DNA from: Ectothiorhodospira shaposhnikovii
Lineage (GTDB): Bacteria > Pseudomonadota > Gammaproteobacteria > Ectothiorhodospirales > Ectothiorhodospiraceae
Length of the DNA: 64,000 nucleotides
Assembly (NCBI RefSeq): GCF_022227765.1
Contig: NZ_JAJMLZ010000009.1
Location: 1 to 64,000 of the forward strand
Direction of reading: 5' to 3'
A program made the position numbers and the translations under genes. This document shows positions 19,278 to 28,669 of the stretch, piece by piece. The notes under the pieces were generated by a model, which worked only from the letters and a program-made list of their open reading frames with translations, ran no database searches and was not told the origin of the DNA. How positions within the stretch are numbered: the first letter of the stretch is position 1; each line of letters starts with the position of its first letter.

Positions 19278-19690
19278 CAAGCAAGCGCAACGTAAGCGCC
19301 TACGAAGGGATTCCCCCCGAGAGCGACGACCGGAAAATCCCGGGTGGGCCTCTTTACGCACCCGAGCATGTCGTTCAGTTGGTCAGGGATGAGGCCCTGA
19401 CACTGTGGACACGGGGGGCCGCCCAGGATGCCGCGAAGTGGATGATGGATATTCCCGCGCTCTGCCAACTCGTGGAAAAAGCCGTGACTCAGGGGCACCA
19501 CATCGGTTCCGAGTGGTGCCGCCAGAGACCCAACGGGCCTTGGGCAGCCAGCGATGCCTACAAGGTCACGATTTCCGAATGGAACCCATACGCAAGGCGC
19601 GAACTGGAGACGACATGGTACGTCAAATTCAGTATCGCTCTGACTGGCAGCGTTCTGTTGTCGGTTTCCAACCATCCTGAGGGGTGTTAA
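19271..19690 (+). CDS. Putative toxin of a toxin-antitoxin-chaperone cassette (MqsR-like)
   Basis: The 139-residue protein directly precedes an MqsA-type antitoxin with no gap between stop and start. Its C-terminal part (DAYKVTISEWN, then TWYVKFSIALTGSVLLSVSNHP) fits the strand pattern of MqsR/RelE-fold RNA interferases, but direct similarity to MqsR is weak by eye and the family call rests largely on the partner. It is longer than E. coli MqsR (98 residues). Its expected activity is mRNA cleavage. The start codon lies inside a palindrome. Confidence 0.65.
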   Translation: MITSKRNVSAYEGIPPESDDRKIPGGPLYAPEHVVQLVRDEALTLWTRGAAQDAAKWMMDIPALCQLVEKAVTQGHHIGSEWCRQRPNGPWAASDAYKVTISEWNPYARRELETTWYVKFSIALTGSVLLSVSNHPEGC

Positions 19691-20305
19691 ATGGCTACGC
19701 AATCCGAGCAGCAGCGCGTTTGCCCCGTATGTGGCGAGGGGTCGCTCGAACAACGCATCGACACCCATATCGTCGAACATGCAGGAGTCAGGGGGTCGGT
19801 GCCGCTCTATCTGGCGCAGTGCGCGGCCTGCGGTTCAGAACTGGCTCCCGCGACCGAGGCCAAGATGAACAAACGGGCGGTCATCACTTTTCGCAAACGG
19901 GTCGATGGCCTGTTGACCGGGGCCGAGATGCGTGCCGCCCGGGCCTCAATGGGTCTGACGCAGGCTCAGGCCGCCGCGCTCTTTGGTGGTGGCAAGGTGG
20001 CCTTCTCGCGTTACGAAAACGATGATGTGACCCAGAGCGAGGCCATGGATAGCCTGATTCGGCTGTGCCTGAGCCAGCCGGCAAATCTGAGGGAGCTGGC
20101 GCGTCGCAAGGGAGTCGTTCTCCCGGGGGAGGCCAGGAACGCTGGAAAACTTTTCGACTCTCTTCTCACACGCAACCTCCGTGACATCAAGCATTCCCTG
20201 GACGTTCAACTGGGATTGGGGTCAAGCGAGGTACGCCATGCCCAGCCGCCACACACGCAACCCAGTGTGTCCACGATCCAGGCTTGGTGGAAAAGAGTCG
20301 CATGA
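19691..20305 (+). CDS. mqsA: MqsA-type antitoxin with C-terminal extension
   Basis: The 204-residue antitoxin starts with a YgiT-type zinc finger, with cysteines 11, 14, 44 and 47 in two CxxC knuckles. An Xre-like HTH follows at about 78-132 (RASMGLTQAQAAALFGGG). Canonical MqsA ends near residue 131; this one continues about 70 residues to a tail ending STIQAWWKRVA. In chaperone-dependent antitoxins such a C-terminal extension (the ChAD) makes the antitoxin unstable until a SecB-like chaperone binds it. The next gene is such a chaperone and overlaps this stop by four bases. The MqsA call is firm; the ChAD role is inference. Confidence 0.85.
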   Translation: MATQSEQQRVCPVCGEGSLEQRIDTHIVEHAGVRGSVPLYLAQCAACGSELAPATEAKMNKRAVITFRKRVDGLLTGAEMRAARASMGLTQAQAAALFGGGKVAFSRYENDDVTQSEAMDSLIRLCLSQPANLRELARRKGVVLPGEARNAGKLFDSLLTRNLRDIKHSLDVQLGLGSSEVRHAQPPHTQPSVSTIQAWWKRVA

Positions 20306-20760
20306 ACCCCAGCCCACTCACGTTGCACGGCATCCAATTCGTGCGGGTTCATGTCGAACCGGATCTCGACTCCGGCATTGCGCGTGCCGACCAGTTCGAT
20401 TTCGATGGTTCCCTGCTCAAGTGGGCGCTCGACCATGGGTTCGATGACCAGGACAAGACATGGTGGGTGGCGGTCGGCTTCGGCACAACCATTGACGAGG
20501 AACGCCCACGTTGCCCCTATATCCTTGATGTACAGGCTGTAGGTGTGTTCTCAGTATCCGAGCAGTATCCTGCCCATAAACACGAAAGCCTCGCCTTCGA
20601 GTACGGTGCTGCACTGGTCTATGGCGCAATCCGGGAGATGGTGACAAATATCACCTCCCGCAGCCTGATCGGTCCTCTCACCCTGCCGACACCCAGCTTT
20701 GTAGGTGCCTTCGGAACGCGCCATAACGGACACCCTGACCCACAGCAGGGAACTGATTGA
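20302..20760 (+). CDS. SecB-like chaperone of the toxin-antitoxin cassette
   Basis: This 152-residue protein matches the SecB fold best in its C-terminal half: YGAALVYGAIREMVTNIT, then PLTLPTPSF, corresponds to the SecB helix and the Pro-rich segment before its last helix. ATG at 20302 overlaps the antitoxin stop (ATGA), which is why an upstream in-frame start was not chosen. The housekeeping secB of gammaproteobacteria normally sits near grxC or gpsA, not here. Its likely job is to hold and protect the antitoxin, as in the described TAC systems. Confidence 0.75.
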   Translation: MNPSPLTLHGIQFVRVHVEPDLDSGIARADQFDFDGSLLKWALDHGFDDQDKTWWVAVGFGTTIDEERPRCPYILDVQAVGVFSVSEQYPAHKHESLAFEYGAALVYGAIREMVTNITSRSLIGPLTLPTPSFVGAFGTRHNGHPDPQQGTD

Positions 20761-20899
20761 GGGAGAGGCTCGTCACAGCGTGCCGCTGCAACTTCAGCTC
20801 GATCACGATCCGCGCCCCGTCTCCGGCACGCCCTCCCCTCTTGCTGTATATTCCAGTGCCAGGACACTTCTCCCGCCATACTGATTAAAGATTCATCCC

Positions 20900-22666
20900 A
20901 TGCCACTGGAAGCCTGGTTCACCGCCGCCATTGTGGTCGGCATGCTGTCGGTGCTCACCCTTACCCGGGCGGCGCCGGATCTCGTCTTTTTCGGGGCGGT
21001 GGTGCTGTTGCTGCTGACCGGCATCATCTCCCCCGGCGAAGCCTTTGCGGGGCTGTCCAACCAGGGGGTGATCACGGTGGCCGCCCTGTATATCGTGGTC
21101 GCCGGCCTGCGGGAGACCGGGGGGATCCAGTGGATCGTGAATCGCCTGTTGGGGCGGCCGAAGAACCTGATGCGCGCCCAGGTGCGCCTGACCGGGCCGG
21201 TCGCCCTCATGAGCGCCTTTTTGAACAATACCCCGGTGGTGGGCATGCTGATCCCGGCGGTGAGCGAGTGGGCGCGCAAGTTCCAGTTGCCGGTGTCCCG
21301 GCTGATGATGCCCCTGTCCTTTGCCGCCATCCTGGGGGGCACCGTGACGGTGATCGGCACCAGCACCAACCTGGTGGTGAACGGCCTGTTGCTGGAGCAG
21401 ACCGGCGATGGGCTGGGATTGTTCGACATCGCCTGGGTCGGTGTGCCGGTGGCCGTGGCCGGACTGGCGTTCATGATCCTGTGCAATCGCTGGCTGTTCG
21501 TGGACCGCAAGCCGGCCATCAGCGAGATCGATGATCCCAGGGAATACACCCTGGAGATGATCGTCGAGTCCGGCGGCCCTCTGGTGGGTCAGACCATCGA
21601 GGCCGCCGGCCTCAGGCATCTGCCCGGCGGCTTTCTGATGGAGCTGGACCGGGACGGCACCCTGATTCCGGCGGTGTCGCCCCAGGAGGTGTTGCGGGCC
21701 GGGGACCGGCTGATTTTCGTGGGGGTGGTGGAGTCCATGGCGGATCTGCAGCGGATTCGCGGGCTGACGCCTGCCACTCATCAGGTATTCAAGCTGGATG
21801 GCCGGCGTTCGGACCGGGCCTTGCTGGAGGTGGTGGTGTCCAATACCTGCCCGGTGGTGGGGATGACCATCCGGGACGGGAAGTTTCGCAACCGTTACAA
21901 CGCGGTGGTGATCGCGGCGGCCCGCAACGGCCAGCGGCTCAGGGGCAAGCTGGGGGATGTGGTGTTGCGGCCGGGGGATACCCTGCTGGTGGAGGCGGGG
22001 CCGAGCTTCATGGCCCAGAACCGCAATCGGCGGGATTTTTTCCTGATGAGCCAGGTGCAGGATTCGGTGGCGCCGCGCCATGACCGGGCGCTGGTGGCGG
22101 TAGGGATCCTGGCGGCCATGGTGGGCAGTGCCACCCTGGGATTGTTGAGCATGCTGGAAGCGGCGCTGGCGGCGGCGGGGCTGATGGTCCTGACCGGCTG
22201 CGTGAGCATGTTCTCCGCCCGCAGCAGCTTGGACTGGTCGGTGCTGTTGACCATCGCGGCGGCCTTCGGGGTGGCGGCGGCGATGGAGAACACCGGCCTG
22301 GCCCGCTCGATCGCCCTGACCCTGACGGGGCTGGCGGGCACGGACCCCTGGGTGAATCTGTTGATGGTGTATCTGGTGACGGCCCTGTTCACGTCGCTGA
22401 TCACCAACAATGCGGCGGCGGTCCTGATGTTTCCCATCGCGTTTGCGGTGGCGGCGGACCTGGGGGTGAGCGTGCTGCCGTTTGCGGTGATCATCATGTT
22501 CGCGGCCTCGGCCAGTTTTGCCACGCCGTTCGGCTATCAGACCAATCTGATGGTGTACGGTCCCGGCGGGTATCGGTTCAGCGACTATCTGCGGGCGGGG
22601 ATTCCGATGACGGTGGTGACCGGGGCGCTGGCACTGCTGCTGGTGCCGATGGTGTGGGGGTGGTAG
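20900..22666 (+). CDS. SLC13 family permease with RCK_C domains, second copy
   Basis: The 588-residue inner-membrane transporter has the same layout as the one at 5523: NNTPVVGMLIP and GTVTVIGTSTNLVVNG in the first half, two RCK_C domains at about residues 210-385, and SLITNNAAAVLMFPIA in the second. The two proteins are related but far from identical. It precedes a glycosyltransferase by seven bases. Sulfate is the probable cargo by family, and divalent anions in general are possible. Confidence 0.87.
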   Translation: MPLEAWFTAAIVVGMLSVLTLTRAAPDLVFFGAVVLLLLTGIISPGEAFAGLSNQGVITVAALYIVVAGLRETGGIQWIVNRLLGRPKNLMRAQVRLTGPVALMSAFLNNTPVVGMLIPAVSEWARKFQLPVSRLMMPLSFAAILGGTVTVIGTSTNLVVNGLLLEQTGDGLGLFDIAWVGVPVAVAGLAFMILCNRWLFVDRKPAISEIDDPREYTLEMIVESGGPLVGQTIEAAGLRHLPGGFLMELDRDGTLIPAVSPQEVLRAGDRLIFVGVVESMADLQRIRGLTPATHQVFKLDGRRSDRALLEVVVSNTCPVVGMTIRDGKFRNRYNAVVIAAARNGQRLRGKLGDVVLRPGDTLLVEAGPSFMAQNRNRRDFFLMSQVQDSVAPRHDRALVAVGILAAMVGSATLGLLSMLEAALAAAGLMVLTGCVSMFSARSSLDWSVLLTIAAAFGVAAAMENTGLARSIALTLTGLAGTDPWVNLLMVYLVTALFTSLITNNAAAVLMFPIAFAVAADLGVSVLPFAVIIMFAASASFATPFGYQTNLMVYGPGGYRFSDYLRAGIPMTVVTGALALLLVPMVWGW

Positions 22667-22673
22667 GGGCACC

Positions 22674-23636
22674 ATGATCTTTCTGGTGGAAGAACAGCCC
22701 AATCCCTCCTCGGATTTTTTCGTACTCCCGGCATTGCGGGCCGGGGGGGAAGCCGTCCGGCGTTGCCGGTTCTCGGATATCCCATCCATCAAGGCGCTCC
22801 AGGGGGCGACGGTGGTGTTCGTGCGTTACATCCCCCCTGCCTGGCGCCGCTTGCTGGAGCATGCCCATGGGCATGTCGCGCATCTGGTGCTGTTCATGGA
22901 TGACGATGTGCTGGATGTGCGGGCTTCGGCGGGCATGCCCTGGCGGTATCGAGCCAAGCTCTGGCGTTTGGCGGCCCGGCATCGGGACTGGCTGCGCCGA
23001 CGGGGGGCGAGGCTGTGGGTCTCCACCCCTTATCTGCAACAAAAATATGCCGACTGGCAACCGGCGCTGGTGCTGCCCTGCCCCGTGCCGCCGCCGGCAT
23101 CCATGTGCCGGGTGTTTTACCATGGTTCCGCGTCCCATCAGGCCGAGATCCGTTGGCTGCGACCGGTGATGGAGACGGTGCTGGCGCGGGATGAGCGGGT
23201 ACATTTCGAGATCGTCGGTGGCCGGGATGTCTACCGACTGTACCGGGGTCTGCCCCGGGTGACCGTGGTGCATCCCATGCGCTGGCCGGCCTATGGGGGG
23301 TTTCTGGCCTCGGCCCAGCGGGATATCGGGCTGGTGCCGCAGCTGGATCTACCGTTCAATCGGGCACGTTCTCATACCAAGGTGTTTGACATCACGGCCT
23401 GTGGGGCGGCGGGGGTGTATTCGCCGGGATCGGCCTGTGCGGACGTGATTGCCCATGGGGTCGATGGTTGGGTGGTGCCGCTGGATCAGGCGGCCTGGGC
23501 GGAGTCGATCCTGGCGCTGGCCGGCGATGAGGCTCTGCGGGCGGCGCTGGCGGCGAAGGCCAGGGAGACGGTGGGGAGGCTGGCTGATCTGGATTCCCGC
23601 TTTCGCGGGAATGACGGATTGGGGTGTGGGGAATGA
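22674..23636 (+). CDS. Glycosyltransferase-like protein, C-terminus encoded by a dispersed repeat
   Basis: This 320-residue protein looks like a GT-B glycosyltransferase. A late segment (RSHTKVFDITACGAAGVYSPG, shortened here) resembles the donor-binding region, and the stretch around YHGSASHQAEI fits the inter-domain start of the second Rossmann fold. The final residues, DSRFRGNDGLGCGE, are translated from a family A palindrome (23593-23612), so the natural stop was apparently replaced by one beyond the repeat. It follows the SLC13 gene by seven bases and precedes rfbA copy 2. The donor and acceptor are not recognisable. Confidence 0.75.
   Translation: MIFLVEEQPNPSSDFFVLPALRAGGEAVRRCRFSDIPSIKALQGATVVFVRYIPPAWRRLLEHAHGHVAHLVLFMDDDVLDVRASAGMPWRYRAKLWRLAARHRDWLRRRGARLWVSTPYLQQKYADWQPALVLPCPVPPPASMCRVFYHGSASHQAEIRWLRPVMETVLARDERVHFEIVGGRDVYRLYRGLPRVTVVHPMRWPAYGGFLASAQRDIGLVPQLDLPFNRARSHTKVFDITACGAAGVYSPGSACADVIAHGVDGWVVPLDQAAWAESILALAGDEALRAALAAKARETVGRLADLDSRFRGNDGLGCGE
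23593..23612. repeat. Family A palindrome inside a coding region
   Basis: ATTCCCGC-TTTC-GCGGGAAT, followed by GACGG as in the other copies. It lies within the last 15 codons of the glycosyltransferase-like gene. Confidence 0.85.
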
Positions 23637-23669
23637 CGGATTCCATCAATTCATCAATTGCGAGGCACC

Positions 23670-24554
23670 ATGATCCAGAAGCGCAAAGGCATCATCCTCG
23701 CCGGCGGCTCCGGCACCCGGCTTCATCCCGCGACCCTGGCTGTGTCCAAGCAGCTGCTGCCCGTCTACGATAAGCCGATGATTTACTACCCCCTCAGTAT
23801 CCTGCTGCTGGCGGGGATTCGGGAGATCCTGATCATCTCCACCCCCCAGGATACCCCACGCTTCTCGCAGCTGTTGGGGGACGGTAGCCAGTGGGGTATT
23901 CAGCTTTCCTACGCGGTGCAACCCAGCCCCGACGGTCTGGCACAGGCCTTCACCATCGGCGCCGATTTCATCGGTGATGACCTCTCCGCCCTGGTGCTGG
24001 GGGACAATATCTTCTACGGCCATGACCTGCCGCCCATGCTGAAAAGCGCCATGGAGCGGACCCGGGGCGCGACGGTGTTTGCCTATCATGTGCAGGATCC
24101 GGAACGCTACGGGGTGGTGGAATTCGACCGGGACCAGCGGGTGCTCTCCCTGGAGGAAAAGCCCTCGCGCCCCAAGTCCAGTTATGCCGTGACCGGGCTG
24201 TACTTCTATGACCTGCAGGTGGTGGAACTGGCCCGGGGCCTGCGGCCCTCGGCCCGGGGGGAGTTGGAGATCACCGACCTGAACCGACGATATCTGGAAC
24301 AGGGTGAGCTGCATGTGGAGATCATGGGCCGCGGCTATGCCTGGCTGGATACCGGCACCCATGACAGTCTGCTGGATGCGGGGCAGTTCATTGCCACCAT
24401 TGAGCAGCGACAGGGCCTGAAGGTGTGCTGTCCGGAGGAGATCTGTTTCCGGGCCGGCTGGATCGATGGGGTACAGCTGGAAGCACTGGCCACGCCCCTG
24501 GCCAAGACGGGCTATGGACGGTATCTGATGAACCTGCTCCAGACGGAGGTGTGA
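23670..24554 (+). CDS. rfbA: Glucose-1-phosphate thymidylyltransferase, copy 2
   Basis: The 294-residue RmlA-type enzyme has [48 protein letters not shown] and [13 protein letters not shown] at 23670 is chosen (GAGG five bases before it) over an in-frame TTG at 23658. This copy has the usual ITD sequence that copy 1 lacks, and the two differ at many positions, so they are not a recent duplicate. Its stop touches the start of rfbC copy 2. Confidence 0.95.
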   Translation: MIQKRKGIILAGGSGTRLHPATLAVSKQLLPVYDKPMIYYPLSILLLAGIREILIISTPQDTPRFSQLLGDGSQWGIQLSYAVQPSPDGLAQAFTIGADFIGDDLSALVLGDNIFYGHDLPPMLKSAMERTRGATVFAYHVQDPERYGVVEFDRDQRVLSLEEKPSRPKSSYAVTGLYFYDLQVVELARGLRPSARGELEITDLNRRYLEQGELHVEIMGRGYAWLDTGTHDSLLDAGQFIATIEQRQGLKVCCPEEICFRAGWIDGVQLEALATPLAKTGYGRYLMNLLQTEV

Positions 24555-24556
24555 TG

Positions 24557-25105
24557 ATGGAGGCAAAGCGTCTGGCCATTCCCGAGGTGGTGCTGTTGAC
24601 GCCCAGGGTGTTTGGAGATGAGCGGGGATTTTTTTACGAAAGCTTCAATGCCCGGGCCTTCGAGGCCGCCGTCGGGGTACAGGCTGAGTTCGTGCAGGAT
24701 AACCACTCACGCTCGGCGAAGGGGGTCCTGCGGGGGCTTCACTATCAGCTGCCGCCTCATGCCCAGGGCAAGCTGGTGCGGGTGGTTCAGGGGGAGGTGT
24801 TTGATGTGGCGGTGGATGTTCGTCGCTCGTCCCCCACCTTCGGGCAATGGGTGGGTGCCGTGCTGTCCGCGCAGAACCGGCGGCAGCTGTGGATCCCACC
24901 CGGGTTTGCCCATGGTTTCCTCACCTTGAGCGAGGTGGCCGAGTTTCTCTACAAGACCACGGATTTCTATGCGCCGGAGTGTGAGCGCTGCATCGCCTGG
25001 AATGATGCGGATATCGGGATTGCCTGGCCTTTTGAGGGGGACCCGGTGCTGTCGGGGAAAGACCAGGAAGGCGTGCCACTGGCGAAGGCGGAGGTCTTTG
25101 CGTGA
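24557..25105 (+). CDS. rfbC: dTDP-4-dehydrorhamnose 3,5-epimerase, copy 2
   Basis: The 182-residue epimerase is the same length as copy 1 and highly similar, sharing the [20 protein letters not shown] block exactly. Two ATGs adjoin; the second (24557) has GGAGGT six bases upstream and gives the family's usual N-terminus. It is coupled to rfbA copy 2. The convergent kpsS-like gene lies beyond a strong hairpin. Confidence 0.95.
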   Translation: MEAKRLAIPEVVLLTPRVFGDERGFFYESFNARAFEAAVGVQAEFVQDNHSRSAKGVLRGLHYQLPPHAQGKLVRVVQGEVFDVAVDVRRSSPTFGQWVGAVLSAQNRRQLWIPPGFAHGFLTLSEVAEFLYKTTDFYAPECERCIAWNDADIGIAWPFEGDPVLSGKDQEGVPLAKAEVFA

Positions 25106-25161
25106 GTCACCCCGGATGACGAAAGATACGTGACAAGCCCCTCTCCCCCCCTCATCCCCAG

Positions 25162-25187
25162 CCCTTCTCCCCCAAGGGGGAGAAGGG
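25162..25187. repeat. Family B palindrome, possible two-way terminator
   Basis: CCCTTCTCCCCC-AA-GGGGGAGAAGGG is a perfect 12-base stem between the convergent rfbC copy 2 and kpsS-like genes. A similar element lies at 33821. It lacks a T-run, so its role in termination is uncertain. Confidence 0.6.
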
Positions 25188-25233
25188 AGCGTCTGTAGGG
25201 GAGAAGCGTCGGGGATGAGGCGGGAGCCGAGGC

Positions 25234-26571
25234 TTAGACCGCCTTTCCGGAGACCCGTTGGGCACATTTCCCCAGCACCGCCGTGCCGGGGCGCAGATTG
25301 CGCTGCTGACGCCGTTCCCGCGCCCTGTCCAGGTCCGAGTCCGTGGCAAGCGCTTCCGCGCCCAACAATGGCGGCCAGGTGACGCCGGTATGTCCCTTCA
25401 GGCCCGGCAGGGGTTGATAGAAATTCCCGTTGGCCTGATTGTGGGCCAGCAACCAGGCGCGAAACCGCTTGAACAGCGCCTTGTCCACTTCCCCGGGGTT
25501 GTTCCAGAAACTGTGCAGGGTGCCCTGATGGGTCAGCCCCGGCATGTGATAGACCGGGTCACCCAGCACGCATACCGGCGTGCCGTGCAGGATGGAAGAC
25601 AGGCCCACAGTGCTGTTGATGACGACCGTGCCGCAAGCACGGTCCAGCAACATGGGCAGGTGGACATCGTGCACATAGTCAACCCGCCCCTGGAGTTGAT
25701 ACTTGGCGGTCAGACGACGGATGAGCGGACCATATTCCCGATAGCCCCGGTCCATGGGGTGATGCTTGATGACCAGGCGCTGATCCGCCGGCGCATGTTC
25801 GGCGAAGGAGCGCATCACGTCTTCGATGAAGGTCGGGATATCGCGAAAATCGGAGTGGACCCGGATCTGGGCGTCGTTGTGGGTCTGCAACGGGACCAGG
25901 AAGAAACTCCCCGCCGAGGCGTCCTGGAGCGACCGGGCCAGCTTGCGTTCCCGTAGCTTGAACCAGTGCTTGCGCCACAAGCTCCGGGTCCAGACAAAGG
26001 CTTCGGACAGCGGGTGCAGGGGGCGATGATGCTCATAGCCGGGGAAGCGACGATTCAGGAAATGGCTGGTGATGGCATACAGCGTGGCATAGATGCCCGC
26101 CCACAGCACCGGCCAGGTGGCGCGGGCCCAGGTGGCCGTTTCCACCTCGTGAGGGGCGAAACGACGGTAGTGATCCGGGTCCCGAGGCAAGGAGGAGTAG
26201 CTGTTCACGCCGCCCTGTTCCAGGGTGATGTGATCCGGACGCAGATAGCCTTCCTCGAAGACGTACAGGCGGACCTTGAGAAAACGGATGACGTGGGGCA
26301 CTACGGCATGATAGGGACGGCAGTCACCGAAGAGCATCACGGCATCGTAACCGCGATCCGCCAGCAAGCCGGCCAGGTAATTCGGCCAGTCCTTGAGGGT
26401 GCCGCGATAATTGATGGCACGGAACGGGTAGAACAGCTGGTCGCCGGCACAGAAGTTGATCTTGTCCACCTCGGCCCCGGCAGCCTCCAGGTCTTTCCTC
26501 AGGCGCCAGAAGAAAGGCCCCATGGGCCCCTGCAGCAAAAGTACACGCTTGCCCGAAAATTGCGACAGCAC
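25234..26571 (-). CDS. kpsS: KpsS-like capsule polysaccharide biosynthesis protein
   Basis: The 445-residue protein matches the capsule synthesis family (PF05159) in its opening LLLQGPMGPFFWRL, the middle VFEEGYLRPDHITLE, and the C-terminal INSTVGLSSILHGTPV. In E. coli, KpsS is a Kdo transferase that builds the lipid-linked starter of group 2 capsules. No kpsC or export genes are in the window, so the rest of the pathway must be elsewhere. It converges on rfbC copy 2. Confidence 0.88.
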   Translation of the reverse strand: MLSQFSGKRVLLLQGPMGPFFWRLRKDLEAAGAEVDKINFCAGDQLFYPFRAINYRGTLKDWPNYLAGLLADRGYDAVMLFGDCRPYHAVVPHVIRFLKVRLYVFEEGYLRPDHITLEQGGVNSYSSLPRDPDHYRRFAPHEVETATWARATWPVLWAGIYATLYAITSHFLNRRFPGYEHHRPLHPLSEAFVWTRSLWRKHWFKLRERKLARSLQDASAGSFFLVPLQTHNDAQIRVHSDFRDIPTFIEDVMRSFAEHAPADQRLVIKHHPMDRGYREYGPLIRRLTAKYQLQGRVDYVHDVHLPMLLDRACGTVVINSTVGLSSILHGTPVCVLGDPVYHMPGLTHQGTLHSFWNNPGEVDKALFKRFRAWLLAHNQANGNFYQPLPGLKGHTGVTWPPLLGAEALATDSDLDRARERRQQRNLRPGTAVLGKCAQRVSGKAV

Positions 26572-26880
26572 GATGACCTCTCAGCCGTTGAGAACAGGAG
26601 CCGCCGGGGTTCCGACCGGCCCTCAATCCATGGAGGGTAAAATTTGCCGACAGTATAGCATCCCGATCCGAAATGGTGCTTTGCAGTGCACCACAGAATC
26701 GGGTTTTCTTTTGCATCCCCGGTTGGATCCCCGCTTTCGCGGGAATGACGGATCTGATGCCAGGATTCCCGCCTACGCGGGAATGACGGCCTGCACGAAG
26801 GCATTTGGTGAGCACAACTTGACCCCTTGCGGGGATCAGGTTAGAAACCTGCCTTCGTCCACGGGGTGAGAAAAACATCC
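26572..26880. other. Intergenic region with two family A palindromes
   Basis: This 309-base divergent region lies between the kpsS-like gene and the barrel gene. It holds the tandem palindromes at 26727-26784 and presumably both promoters. No gene is seen. Confidence 0.6.
26727..26784. repeat. Two family A palindromes in direct order
   Basis: 26727-26746 (ATCCCCGC-TTTC-GCGGGAAT, one mismatch in the stem) and 26765-26784 (ATTCCCGC-CTAC-GCGGGAAT), both followed by GACGG. Unlike the pair at 1571 they point the same way. Confidence 0.8.
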
Positions 26881-27573
26881 ATGTTGAAAGGATCCACCTG
26901 CCGGACCGGCGTGCGCGGGACTCTATCCTTCTCCAGCCGGCACCTTGCCGTCGCCCTGCTCTGCTGCCTGCTTGTGGTGAGCGGGCCGTGGCATGGGCAC
27001 GCCGTGGCCGCCGACGCGCCGGCGCGGGATCTGACCCTGTACGCGGGTCAGGGGGTGGACTCGGATCTGCTGCAGATGCCCAAGAAACTGGTGGACGGCT
27101 CTCTGGACTATGAGTCCAGCTATTTTACCGCCCTGGGTTTTCGTCAGCAGACCCCTACCCCGGGTTTCATCGATACCGCCTTTGGCTGGATCGGGGTGTC
27201 CGGGGTGACCACCGGCGCCGAGGCCATTGTGGTCAGGCATTATGGATTGCAGGACAACTGGGAACTGGACGTGGCCTATGTGCTGGCCAGCCCCCAGGGA
27301 GAACTGGGGCCTGTGCGACTGCGGGCGGCGATGAGCCTGGGGCTGTCCTATGCCTTCGGCAATCCGGCCTATGAGGATGGCCCCAAGGATGACCCGGAGC
27401 GACGTTACCGTTTCCAGAATTACAATGGCTACGAAGTGGAATGGGGGCTGGTGAGGTATCCTCAGTTGAGCTTCATCACCCGGGTACATCATCGGTCCGG
27501 GATCTATGGTGTGATTGCCCCTCGGCGGGTAGGCTCCAATTTCGTGACCTTAGGGCTGCGGTATCACTGGTAA
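26881..27573 (+). CDS. Outer-membrane beta-barrel, PagL-like (lipid A deacylase?)
   Basis: The 230-residue protein has a signal peptide (hydrophobic run about 21-36, cleavage near AVAADA at 42-47). Alternating strands follow, and it ends with aromatic YHW as outer-membrane proteins do. The tail [10 protein letters not shown] ... [11 protein letters not shown] resembles PagL lipid A 3-O-deacylases; His 204 and Ser 206 match the HxS pair, but the Glu expected near the last strand is not obvious (Asn there). GTG at 26866 is an alternative start. It may trim lipid A or be a non-catalytic relative. Confidence 0.6.
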   Translation: MLKGSTCRTGVRGTLSFSSRHLAVALLCCLLVVSGPWHGHAVAADAPARDLTLYAGQGVDSDLLQMPKKLVDGSLDYESSYFTALGFRQQTPTPGFIDTAFGWIGVSGVTTGAEAIVVRHYGLQDNWELDVAYVLASPQGELGPVRLRAAMSLGLSYAFGNPAYEDGPKDDPERRYRFQNYNGYEVEWGLVRYPQLSFITRVHHRSGIYGVIAPRRVGSNFVTLGLRYHW

Positions 27574-27595
27574 ACATCAGGATTTGATCCGACCC

Positions 27596-28669
27596 ATGCG
27601 CAAAACCTTTCTCGTCACCGGCGGCGCCGGTTTCATCGGCTCCGCCGTGGTCCGTGAGCTGATCACTTCCACCGATCACCGGGTGGTGGTGGTGGACAAG
27701 CTCACCTACGCGGGCAACCTGGAATCCCTGGCCCCCGTGGCCGACAGTGACCGCTATCACTTCATCCATGCCGACATCTGCGATGCCCAGGCCATGGCGG
27801 CGGCCTTTCGCGATCATGGACCGGACATCGTCATGCATCTGGCGGCGGAAAGTCATGTGGATCGCTCCATCGACGGCCCGGCGGCCTTCATCGAGACCAA
27901 CATCGTCGGCACCTATACCCTGCTGGAGGCCGCCCGCGGCTACTGGAAAGATCTGCAGACCGACCGGCCCGACAAGGCCGACGGGTTCCGCTTCCATCAC
28001 ATCTCCACCGACGAGGTCTACGGCGACCTGGAAGGCCCGGACGGCCTGTTCACCGAAACCACGCCCTATGCCCCCAGTTCCCCCTACTCCGCCAGCAAGG
28101 CCGGTTCCGATCACTTGGTGCGGGCCTGGCAGCGCACCTACGGCCTGCCGACCCTGGTCACCAACTGCAGCAACAATTACGGTCCCTACCACTTCCCGGA
28201 AAAACTCATCCCGCTGATGATCCTCAATGCGCTGGCGGGCAAGCCCCTGCCGGTCTACGGCGACGGTGGTCAGATCCGCGACTGGCTGTATGTGGAGGAC
28301 CATGCCCGTGCCCTGATCCTGGTGGCCTCCCGGGGGCGGCCCGGCGAGACCTACAACATCGGCGGCCACAATGAAAAGACCAACCTGGAAGTGGTGCATA
28401 CCCTGTGTGACCTGCTGCAGGCGGTGCAACCCCCCGCCTTCGGGGGTCATTATCGAGACCTGATCACCTTCGTGCAGGACCGCCCCGGCCATGACCGGCG
28501 CTATGCCATCGATGCCGGCAAGATCGAGCGGGAACTGGGCTGGACACCCCGGGAGACCTTCGAATCCGGCCTGCGCAAGACGGTGCGGTGGTATCTGGAC
28601 AACGCCTCCTGGTGGCAGCATGTGCTGGACGGCAGCTACCAGGGAGAACGACTGGGGACCGGCGTATGA
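27596..28669 (+). CDS. rfbB: dTDP-glucose 4,6-dehydratase, copy 2
   Basis: The 357-residue enzyme shares the NAD site [14 protein letters not shown] and catalytic [10 protein letters not shown] with copy 1, and long blocks are the same, such as [22 protein letters not shown] at 27596 is preferred over an in-frame TTG at 27584 because it gives the standard [10 protein letters not shown] start. It overlaps rfbD by four bases (ATGA). Confidence 0.96.
   Translation: MRKTFLVTGGAGFIGSAVVRELITSTDHRVVVVDKLTYAGNLESLAPVADSDRYHFIHADICDAQAMAAAFRDHGPDIVMHLAAESHVDRSIDGPAAFIETNIVGTYTLLEAARGYWKDLQTDRPDKADGFRFHHISTDEVYGDLEGPDGLFTETTPYAPSSPYSASKAGSDHLVRAWQRTYGLPTLVTNCSNNYGPYHFPEKLIPLMILNALAGKPLPVYGDGGQIRDWLYVEDHARALILVASRGRPGETYNIGGHNEKTNLEVVHTLCDLLQAVQPPAFGGHYRDLITFVQDRPGHDRRYAIDAGKIERELGWTPRETFESGLRKTVRWYLDNASWWQHVLDGSYQGERLGTGV

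Noticed and set aside
20885-22792. 635-residue minus-strand frame opposite the second SLC13 permease
   Set aside because: Composition (Arg, His, Gln, Gly runs) is that of a GC-rich shadow; the plus strand has a well-conserved permease.
26727-26784. Two direct palindromic repeats that look like a mini CRISPR array
   Set aside because: Only two units with an 18-base gap, and the same unit is scattered singly elsewhere with no cas genes; it is a dispersed REP-type repeat.
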